Assembly (NCBI GenBank): GCA_021739805.1
Contig: JAIPBB010000163.1
Span: forward strand, 1 to 11,747
Source: Saprospiraceae bacterium
GTDB taxonomy: Bacteria > Bacteroidota > Bacteroidia > Bacteroidales > JAIPBB01
DNA: 11,747 nucleotides
Reading direction: 5' to 3'
Position numbers and translations under genes: made by a program
Shown here: positions 1-7,287 of the stretch, piece after piece
Numbering within the stretch: the stretch's first letter is position 1
Layout of the letters: every line of letters starts with the position of its first letter
Notes under the pieces: model-generated
Databases searched by the model: none
What the model was told of the DNA's origin: nothing
The model's input: the letters and a program-made list of their open reading frames with translations, nothing else

Positions 1-20
1 TTTAAAAAAAGATACTTTTT
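1..20 (-). terminator. Weak A/T hairpin past the last gene, possible terminator
   Basis: Downstream of the stop at 62, the transcribed strand can fold AAAAAG against CTTTTT (stem arms 6-11 and 15-20 with a 3-base loop), followed by further T residues. The stem has only one G-C pair, so it would be a poor intrinsic terminator. The real end of the operon may lie outside the window. Confidence 0.25.
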
Positions 21-61
21 ATATGTGATAATTAAAATTAATATTGTAATTTTGATATGAT

Positions 62-2266
62 TTAAGAAAATCGTTTAATGGGTTCTGTGATTTTTTTAAA
101 TCTAAAGAGAAAAAATGAATTTTTAGAACCCACCTTAAATAAAAGTGAAAAGTCTTCCTTTTTAAGTAGAAAACCGTTTTTGGCAAAAAGAATATTTTCA
201 ACAACATTCCTCTCTGTGGCTTTCAATTCAAACGATATTTTACTTTTTGCAATATCATAAAATGAGATATTTAAATTATCATTATTGTGATAAATTAGGA
301 ATTGACCATTTGGGGATATTGGAACACAATTGTCAACCCATGGGTCAAAATTTGGAAGATTATTTAGTTTAACCTTATAACTATATTTTCTGTAATTATT
401 ATTAATCTTTATTTTTTTCTTTGTTGATGATATTTTAATTTCATTGTTAAAATATTGTGGTTCAACCAACAGAGGATCGAAGTACTTTTTACTTAATTTC
501 TTTCCCTGATAATTGTATTGATAATATATTAATCTGGAATCTTCATACCTCCCAATATTCAGATTTTTATTATCTGATGAGAAAAAAGCATCAAAAAACT
601 TTAAGCCTTTATGAGATATATTAAATAAATCAACAAGATTCCCGTTTGAAACATCGGAAATCCTTACTATCGAATTAACCCCCAATTCATTTTGAATACT
701 TGCAATGTATTTATCGTCAGGGGAAAAATTCAGCCTATTGTTGAAGCCATTAAATTCTTGAAGAATTTCACCTGACCAAAAATCAATGATAATAATACTT
801 GAATTTGTTGAGAATGCTATTTTATCTCCAGTACTATTAACTGAAATTCTGTTTATTGGTTCCTGATAACTTTCTAAATAGCCACTATTGAATTTTTTAA
901 AGTCAAATTCATTTATTATTAATCCATTAATGATATTGTAAACAATAACGCCTAAAGCTCCATCATAATCTGAGCATAAGAAAACAATGTATTTGTCTTT
1001 AGAAGTGAAAAAATAGGAAATAATTTTGGAATATTTTGATGTCTTTTCTATTCCAATTATATCGAATTCTTTTTTCTGTAAAACATTCCAGATGAAAAGT
1101 TTATTTGGGTAATCATGGCAACCATGAGCAAGGTATTTTCCGGTTTGACTTAATTTAGGATCAGCTATTAATATATCTCCAAAAGATGGAACATATAGTT
1201 GAGGTTTAGCTTTTGAAGAATAAAACCTACCATTTTTGTCAATAAACTCTGATAATTCACCTTTTACAATTTTGGCGATTCCATTTTTAAAAGGAGAGAT
1301 GTAATCATATTCGGGTTTGAATATTATTTTTCCTTCTGAATCAGCCAAACCATATAGTCCTTCTTTTATTATCTGGTAACATTCTTCATTGGGAGGAGAT
1401 ATATATTCATAAATTGGATCTAAAATATATTTCCCAGTTTTATCTATCAGCCCAATTTTTCTGTCGATGACAATTCTTGCTCTGTCTTTATTAAAACAAT
1501 ATGCTTTATCATACTGAAATGGAATCACAGTATTGCCTTCAGTGTCAATAAATCCATACTTATCAGCATTTGGCACAGCAGCTAATCCTTCTGAAAATTC
1601 ATAATTTTCTTTGTAATTGATATTTTTAGGAATTACTGGATTTCCAAAATAATCATAAAATCTATAAATAGAATTATGTTTAAAAGCTATTATACTATCT
1701 TCAAAGTAATTTATATGTTCATATTTATCAGCAGAACCAATTTCTTGTCCGTACTTATTAATTATCGTTACTGATTGATCTCTTCCAACAAAATACATAT
1801 TGAGCTTAGATAATTTTTCAAATACTTCATATGTTTTATTATCAAATCCATACTGAGAATTTATTGACTCACAGTGATCAAAATATGAGTATAAATTTGC
1901 ATTTAACACCTTCCCTGTTTTGTCAACTAATGATATTAATGAATTCTTTACTATAATAAAAAACCATCCACTAAAACCTTTATCAAAACATGTTTCTATA
2001 TGCGTTTGTATTGGGTCATATTCAAAATGGAGACATGATAATCCTTCATCATTAATATATTTCCATTTTAAGCCATCTTCAGATACTAAAGCATACCCAT
2101 GTGAAAAATTATAAGCCACTTTATACTTTGCAGTAATAAGTATTTGCCCTTCTTCATTTTTGAAGCCATATTTACCATCCTCATCTTTATATGGATTAAT
2201 TTCTTGAGAAAATAAATTACATATAATTACTGATAAAAGAATTGTTAATATTGTTTTTAAATTCAT
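62..2266 (-). CDS. Exported WG-repeat protein with C-terminal WD40-like propeller
   Basis: This 734-residue protein is probably periplasmic or surface-facing and likely serves as a binding platform; no enzymatic motif is visible. Residues 1-20 form a signal peptide ending FS before Gln21. Residues 24-346 contain WG-type repeats, seen as recurring KYGFIDTEG, IGLIDKTG and LYGLADSEG followed by I-x-P-x-Y-x-Y. Residues about 100-215 are more degenerate. Residues about 360-705 look like a WD40-like beta-propeller, with 'LSQTGKYLAHG', 'FSPDDKYIASI' and 'ISPNGQFLIYH' blade strands. A lysine-rich stretch (KISSTKKKIKI) lies near 610-620. It is the last gene of the run, 53 bp after the second caspase gene. 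Its first ~40 mature residues match those of the 459-residue WG protein (N-x-YKD-x2-GK[YF]G[FY]KN), so the two are probably paralogues with swapped C-termini. The repeat calls are fairly sure; the function is unknown. Confidence 0.85.
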   Translation of the reverse strand: MNLKTILTILLSVIICNLFSQEINPYKDEDGKYGFKNEEGQILITAKYKVAYNFSHGYALVSEDGLKWKYINDEGLSCLHFEYDPIQTHIETCFDKGFSGWFFIIVKNSLISLVDKTGKVLNANLYSYFDHCESINSQYGFDNKTYEVFEKLSKLNMYFVGRDQSVTIINKYGQEIGSADKYEHINYFEDSIIAFKHNSIYRFYDYFGNPVIPKNINYKENYEFSEGLAAVPNADKYGFIDTEGNTVIPFQYDKAYCFNKDRARIVIDRKIGLIDKTGKYILDPIYEYISPPNEECYQIIKEGLYGLADSEGKIIFKPEYDYISPFKNGIAKIVKGELSEFIDKNGRFYSSKAKPQLYVPSFGDILIADPKLSQTGKYLAHGCHDYPNKLFIWNVLQKKEFDIIGIEKTSKYSKIISYFFTSKDKYIVFLCSDYDGALGVIVYNIINGLIINEFDFKKFNSGYLESYQEPINRISVNSTGDKIAFSTNSSIIIIDFWSGEILQEFNGFNNRLNFSPDDKYIASIQNELGVNSIVRISDVSNGNLVDLFNISHKGLKFFDAFFSSDNKNLNIGRYEDSRLIYYQYNYQGKKLSKKYFDPLLVEPQYFNNEIKISSTKKKIKINNNYRKYSYKVKLNNLPNFDPWVDNCVPISPNGQFLIYHNNDNLNISFYDIAKSKISFELKATERNVVENILFAKNGFLLKKEDFSLLFKVGSKNSFFLFRFKKITEPIKRFS

Positions 2267-2319
2267 AAGCTTTTCATTTTATACTTCATTACATTACTCT
2301 TTAATGTCTATAAAAAATC

Positions 2320-3159
2320 TTACCAAACCCTAAAATCAAATTCTAAATTTTCTTGTCTTGCTGTAGGTTTTTGTTCTCCTTCTGTAATTGTCTGAACTTC
2401 TTTGGCAACGTATTTTTGCAACTCACCAACAGTGATTTCTTTGTTTTTATTTTCATCAGCGGCTTTATTTTTTATTCCATTTATCACTGAATAAGTAAAA
2501 ACTCCATTATTCCATTCTGGTGATTCAAGTGCATAACCACTTCCGGCTGCTGCTGAAATCACAACCGCACCTGAGCCACGATTTAAGTTGGTGAATAGTT
2601 CCTGCATTAATTCAAATGAGTTGTTTAATGATGCTTTGTTTTTTTCATTTGAGCTGCTTCTGTATGTATATGTTTTTAAACCACTTTTTGTACCATCAGC
2701 CAGAACAACATCAGAGTTTTTCACCTCTATAATATCATCTTTATCAACTTCACCCGAATGACAAGCATCCATCAATAAAAGCTTTTTTCGAGCAGGAATA
2801 CTGTCGAGCAAGCTTTCAAGTGAATTGTATGTTATTCCCATATATTGTGGATAATCGAAATCAATATCGTAAGTAGCAAAATAGAAATCAAAATTCTCAT
2901 CAAGCAAACCATGACCCGAAACAAAAACAATTACCTGGTCATCGATTTTCGATTGCAGAAGCTTTTGTTTTAGTTTTAGAATATTTGTCTTAGTAGCGTC
3001 TTTGTCAAAAAGTGTATCAACATGAATTTTAGAGTAAAGCTCTTTTTGTGATAAATAAGTATTCGTAATATCTCTTCCATCTTTCACAGCATATTGAAGA
3101 TTCATTCTGTTGTCCAAATAATTTGAAACGCTGATTGCAATAATATAAAGTTCAGGTTT
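2320..3159 (-). repeat. Copy A of an 840-bp direct repeat encoding the caspase domain
   Basis: This block encodes residues 624-902 plus the stop of the 902-residue caspase. It aligns without gaps to 6448-7287 at an offset of 4128 bp. My hand count gives about 74 mismatches in 840 bases (about 91% identity). Mismatches are sparse in roughly the first 620 bases (about 6%) and denser in the last 220 (about 16%). Upstream of the block the two genes diverge to roughly half-identical protein. Runs 2391-2466 and 2632-2730 have no mismatch. Confidence 0.9.
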
Positions 3160-5028
3160 CTTTAATTTCTCCTTGGGTTCATATTGTATTTCAACTGTTT
3201 CTTTATATGACTCAACCCCTTTTACGTTATGGCATGAAACCTGAATTTTATTATTTCCTTTCGATAGGTTTAATACAAGTTTTTTATTTATCGCAGTTAA
3301 ATCGCTGTTTTTAACTGAAATTCCTTTAACACCATAAACGGGAACATTATTTATCCAAACATTTATCCTGTCAAGATTGTATTTGGTATCGTTAAAATTC
3401 AGGTCTAATTCAATTTCTTTTTCATTTGTTATAATTGGCAGATATTCGAAGTTTTTGATTTTGCTTTCCGGCATATGAAAATCACTTCCCAAATCTTCTT
3501 CTTTGAATCCCATTTTATTTAAACGCTTTAAATATGCTTTATAATAGGCAGTAATAAGAGTTGTATCAGCATAACCCAAACGGGAAAGAACAATATCGGG
3601 TCGATTATATTTAAGATCGAATTGCTCAAACGAATATCTCTTATTATTTTTTGAAAACGCTAAAATATTTCTTGCTCCTTTTGTGCTATAATAATAATTG
3701 TCAGGTGTTATAAATATTGGAACTTTATCTTCAGAAACAATTAAGCTTACTTTCCTTTCTTCAGGATTTTTCTTATTTCCATTCCAGAATAATATCTCCT
3801 TTTTCAAAAACTTAATATTATACATTTTAATGTCTTTTGACGCATCTTTATATGTAACCTTATGCTTGTATGCAGATATTATTTCATAATTCAGTGAATA
3901 CTCATCGTTGTTATATCCGTTATCTGTAAAAAAAGTGGGGTGAACAGTGACAGGAGTTAGTAATCTAACTCTTATCTTATCAAATTCATCATCGTATTCA
4001 TAATAAATTCCTAAATAATCATACCAGCTATCATAAATCGTGTAATTTTCGAAATAATCACCATATTCCTTTTCCGATATTTCATTTTTAACAATTGAGT
4101 CCTGAACATAATGTGATAAGGAATAACGTGTGCTCCATTTACTTTCTTGAAATTCTCCAAACTTTCCTGTTTTAAGATTTATATAACTTGATGATGTTAC
4201 TTTCTTATTTTCAGGATTTCCATAAGTCATTATTAAGTAGTTATAAGCTTGATAAACTTCAATAAACGAATTCATAAGCGATTTTTTCGAACTATAGACT
4301 ATTTCATTTTTTGAAAAATTATACCAATAAACATGATCGTACTTATTTTTTTTGTTCAGTCTTGGTAGAACGATAATACTATTATTCATTAATAGAAATC
4401 CTTCACTTTGCGCTTCCGGAAGTTTTTCAGAAGTCCAGATTAATTCTTGTGTTAGAGTTGAATAAACATAAATGTGATTTTTTTCATAAATAGCAATTTG
4501 CTTTCTATCAGGAGAAATTGAAAGCTTTAAAAAGCTACTATAATTAAAATCATCTCTTATAGCATCTAAAATCTTAGAAATTGTAATCTCAATGGAAATA
4601 CTCTGTTCATCCAAATTTGATATTATAGCTTTATTAGTTTCATCATGATAAGTAATAATGTTTTTTCTATCCTTTATAGGGTTATTATTTATCAGTGTAG
4701 TGTCTAATTCATAGTATTTATAAATTTCGTGAATATATTCCTCATGTTCACTTAATTCTAATTCCAAGTCTAGTGAAATCTCTTCGATTACTTGATTTTT
4801 TTCCAGAGCACCGGATTTTAGCAATTTATGTGTATTTACATCAAAAACACAATAAACTACCTTGTCAGTTTTCCTATAAACAATTGCATAATTTTCATCT
4901 ATATAGGCTCCATTAGGCTTCATAAAATAAGGATGTGGGATAATTAGTTTAATCTCGTCACTAGATTTTTGAGACATGCCTGATAAGGCAAAAAGCATTA
5001 TGCAAAATATTAATAATAATTTCTTCAT
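2320..5028 (-). CDS. Exported caspase-like (peptidase C14) protein with divergent propeller-like N-terminus
   Basis: This 902-residue protein is a predicted extracytoplasmic cysteine protease of the caspase/metacaspase group. The signal peptide is residues 1-19, cleaved before Gln20. Residues about 24-435 are probably a degenerate beta-propeller; 'LSISPDRKQIAIYEKNHIYV' (169-188) is the clearest blade. Residues 441-477 carry a linker motif (DNYYYSTKGA, then QFDLKYNRPD), and about 536-617 look like a beta-sandwich. The protease domain spans about 624-902. The p20-like part has the strand YIIAISV, YAVKDGRDI, the catalytic His706 in SGHG and the catalytic Cys756 in LLLMDACHSGE. The p10-like part has NNGVFTYSVINGI and ITVGELQKYV. 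The Lys/Arg-rich loop 767-799 between them is where caspases are often processed, but cleavage here is inference. The gene starts 6 bp after the WG-barrel gene, which suggests coupled translation. The substrate and preferred cleavage residue are unknown. Confidence 0.9.
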   Translation of the reverse strand: MKKLLLIFCIMLFALSGMSQKSSDEIKLIIPHPYFMKPNGAYIDENYAIVYRKTDKVVYCVFDVNTHKLLKSGALEKNQVIEEISLDLELELSEHEEYIHEIYKYYELDTTLINNNPIKDRKNIITYHDETNKAIISNLDEQSISIEITISKILDAIRDDFNYSSFLKLSISPDRKQIAIYEKNHIYVYSTLTQELIWTSEKLPEAQSEGFLLMNNSIIVLPRLNKKNKYDHVYWYNFSKNEIVYSSKKSLMNSFIEVYQAYNYLIMTYGNPENKKVTSSSYINLKTGKFGEFQESKWSTRYSLSHYVQDSIVKNEISEKEYGDYFENYTIYDSWYDYLGIYYEYDDEFDKIRVRLLTPVTVHPTFFTDNGYNNDEYSLNYEIISAYKHKVTYKDASKDIKMYNIKFLKKEILFWNGNKKNPEERKVSLIVSEDKVPIFITPDNYYYSTKGARNILAFSKNNKRYSFEQFDLKYNRPDIVLSRLGYADTTLITAYYKAYLKRLNKMGFKEEDLGSDFHMPESKIKNFEYLPIITNEKEIELDLNFNDTKYNLDRINVWINNVPVYGVKGISVKNSDLTAINKKLVLNLSKGNNKIQVSCHNVKGVESYKETVEIQYEPKEKLKKPELYIIAISVSNYLDNRMNLQYAVKDGRDITNTYLSQKELYSKIHVDTLFDKDATKTNILKLKQKLLQSKIDDQVIVFVSGHGLLDENFDFYFATYDIDFDYPQYMGITYNSLESLLDSIPARKKLLLMDACHSGEVDKDDIIEVKNSDVVLADGTKSGLKTYTYRSSSNEKNKASLNNSFELMQELFTNLNRGSGAVVISAAAGSGYALESPEWNNGVFTYSVINGIKNKAADENKNKEITVGELQKYVAKEVQTITEGEQKPTARQENLEFDFRVW

Positions 5029-5034
5029 TTTTCT

Positions 5035-6414
5035 TTAATTATAAATTCTAACATATGAAGACTGGTAAAAAATTACCCATAATAGTCCAATTTGAAAACT
5101 CATTGATGTGTTTTTATAGTTTAAGTTTTCAATTAAATAATTTTCGTCTGACTTCCATCCAGGCTTGGATAAATCCCAATTATACTTCACTATTCCACCA
5201 ACAACAAGTCTTTTAAACAAAACTACTTTTGGGTTTAGTCTCAAGGATACTAAGAAAAATGGATTTCTCAATTTCGTATTATTTTCCTTCAAATAAAAAC
5301 TACCAACACTATAAGAAAGTGAGATAGGACAATCTACTTTTTCTGACATATATAATAGATTAAGTCCACGATAAATTCCTTGTTCAAAAAGAAATCCATT
5401 TAAAGTATATTTCAATGTGTCATATGGTGATACTGTTGTTGGTAAATAATACTTAAATTCCATATAATTGTCTTCAAGGTAATTAAATTTCCTACAAGCT
5501 TCAAAACTTACACTATAGAGATTTTGCCCAAAATCTAAACTGTAATTATCTGAAAAATAATTTGAGAAATTATTCTTTTTAAGCATATCAAATCCGTAAT
5601 AAACGCCGTAAGAACCGAATTTGGAACTAAATCGTCTTATATATGTTGCAGAATCTAATTTCAATAGATTGTCATTTTGATAGTCAGGAAAATATCCATA
5701 AACTGAATCTAAATTATGGTTTTCAGTAAATGGAGATTCTAGCTTTCCTTTTTTGTTAATTATTCCCCATAAACCAAGTTTATTCACAAGAGCCTCATCA
5801 TAATCAAACTCACCTGCATAGCTGTATTGAATTGGAATAACTAAATCACCCTTTTCGTTAACATAGCCCCATCTTCCATCTTTTTTTACAGCAGCCATAT
5901 TTGATGAAAAGACACCAATAGAATCATAAATACAGGGTATTAATTCCTTTCCATTAAAATCAGCTACACCATATTTGCCTTTTACCGGATTGTTGTATTT
6001 GCCTACAACACCTTTAAAAATTAATATTCTTTCATAATCAAAATAATTAGGATCAAGATAATCATATTCAAATGGAATTTTCACTATTCCATTAACATCA
6101 ATAATGCCCCAACTACTATCCAAATTAACTATTGCTAATCCTTCGTCAAAAGCATTCACATAATCATAAATCAATGGAATAACTTCTACGCCAACAGTAT
6201 CAATAAAACCATACTTATCGCCCAGCATAACAACTGCTAAACCATCATAAAACAAATTTGACGCATAATCATAAATCGGTTTAACTACAATTTCGCCACT
6301 ATTATTTTTATACCCGAACTTGCCATTATTATCTTTATAAGAATTTAATTGCTGAGAGTAACCGTAAGCTACTGATATTAGAAAGACTACTGTGATAATT
6401 ACTTTTATTTTCAT
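5035..6414 (-). CDS. Exported WG-repeat protein with probable C-terminal outer-membrane beta-barrel
   Basis: This 459-residue protein has a signal peptide (1-20, ending YGYS before Gln21). It has about six clear WG repeats at residues 31-229, marked by GKFGYKNNSG, DKYGFIDTVG, SSWGIIDVNG, GKYGVADFNG, GRWGYVNEKG and GLWGIINKKG, each followed by a P-x-x-Y-x-Y/S segment. Residues about 260-459 change character: aromatic-rich alternating strands (near 266-278, 292-310, 317-328, 336-356, 364-375, 386-400, 403-415, 438-450) look like an eight-strand outer-membrane barrel. That part is inferred from pattern only. If right, the WG domain would hang in the periplasm from the outer membrane. It lies between the two caspase genes, 33 bp after one and 6 bp before the other. 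A stem-loop covers its possible ribosome-binding site (6421-6447). WG repeats are widespread and of poorly defined function, so no specific role is assigned. Confidence 0.85.
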   Translation of the reverse strand: MKIKVIITVVFLISVAYGYSQQLNSYKDNNGKFGYKNNSGEIVVKPIYDYASNLFYDGLAVVMLGDKYGFIDTVGVEVIPLIYDYVNAFDEGLAIVNLDSSWGIIDVNGIVKIPFEYDYLDPNYFDYERILIFKGVVGKYNNPVKGKYGVADFNGKELIPCIYDSIGVFSSNMAAVKKDGRWGYVNEKGDLVIPIQYSYAGEFDYDEALVNKLGLWGIINKKGKLESPFTENHNLDSVYGYFPDYQNDNLLKLDSATYIRRFSSKFGSYGVYYGFDMLKKNNFSNYFSDNYSLDFGQNLYSVSFEACRKFNYLEDNYMEFKYYLPTTVSPYDTLKYTLNGFLFEQGIYRGLNLLYMSEKVDCPISLSYSVGSFYLKENNTKLRNPFFLVSLRLNPKVVLFKRLVVGGIVKYNWDLSKPGWKSDENYLIENLNYKNTSMSFQIGLLWVIFYQSSYVRIYN

Positions 6415-6420
6415 ATTATT

Positions 6421-6447
6421 AATCCTTTATTTTGTGAAATAAAGATT
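6421..6447 (-). promoter_or_regulatory. Stem-loop covering the possible ribosome-binding site of the WG-barrel gene
   Basis: In the 33-bp gap, CTTTATTT (6425-6432) and AAATAAAG (6437-6444) form an 8-bp stem with a 4-base loop. Three more A/T pairs (AAT/ATT) are possible past a bulged C. On the transcribed strand the 3' arm contains AAAGGA, the best Shine-Dalgarno-like string here, about 8 bases before the ATG at 6414. Folding could therefore lower translation of that gene relative to the caspase before it. The stem is A/T-rich and weak, and this phylum often does not rely on Shine-Dalgarno pairing. Confidence 0.3.
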
Positions 6448-7287
6448 CTACCAAACCCTAAAATCAAATTCCAAATTTTCTTGTCTTGCTGTAGGTTTTT
6501 GCTCTCCTTCTGTAATTTTCTGAACTTCTTTGGCAACGTATTTTTGCAACTCACCAACAGTGATTTCTTTGTTTTTATTTTCATCAGCGGCTTTGTTTTT
6601 TATTCCGTTTATAACCGAATATGTGAAAACTCCATTATTCCATTCGGGTGATTCAAGTGCATAACCACTACCGGCTGCTGCTGAGATTACAACTGCGCCA
6701 GAGCCACGATTTAGGTTGGTGAAAAGTTCCTGCATTAATTCAAATGAATTGTTTAGTGCTGCTTTGTTTTTTTCATTTGAGCTGCTTCTGTATGTATATG
6801 TTTTTAAACCACTTTTTGTACCATCAGCCAGAACAACATCAGAGTTTTTCACCTCTATGATATCATCCTTATCAACTTCTCCCGAATGGCAGGCATCCAT
6901 CAATAAAAGCTTTTTTCGTGCAGGAATACTGTCAAGTAAACTCTCAAGTGAATTGTAGGTTATTCCCATATATTGAGGATAGTCAAAATCAATATCATAA
7001 GTAGCAAAATAGAAATCAAAATTCTCATCAAGCAAACCATGTCCCGAAACAAAAACTATTACCTGGTCATCGATTTTCGATAGCAGAAGCTTTTGTTTGA
7101 GTTTTAGAATATTTGCTTTTGTAGCATTTTTATCGAAAAGAGTATCGACATGAATCTTTGAATAAAGTTCCTTTTGTGAAAGGTAAGTATTCGTAATATC
7201 TCTTCCATCTTTAACAGCATATCTGAGACTCATTCTTTCGTCAAGATAGTTTGAAACACTAATAGCAATTATGTATAGTTCAGGTTT
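6448..7287 (-). repeat. Copy B of the 840-bp direct repeat encoding the caspase domain
   Basis: This block encodes residues 862-1140 plus the stop of the 1140-residue caspase and is the partner of 2320-3159. Only about 8 amino-acid differences separate the copies over 279 residues, so most of the ~74 base differences are silent. The stop codon differs (TAG here, TAA in the other copy). Confidence 0.9.

Noticed and set aside
2291..2307. 6-bp stem ACATTA/TAATGT in the gap before the last gene, as a terminator
   Set aside because: All A/T apart from one pair, with no T-run after it on the transcribed strand; the T-run lies before the stem.
2320..5028. Type IX secretion C-terminal domain on the caspases
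   Set aside because: Both caspases end with the p10-like domain and EFDFRVW; no extra C-terminal sorting domain follows.
6716..6958. Plus-strand open frame of 80 codons
   Set aside because: It lies antisense inside the conserved caspase coding block and encodes nothing recognisable; it is a shadow of the minus-strand gene.
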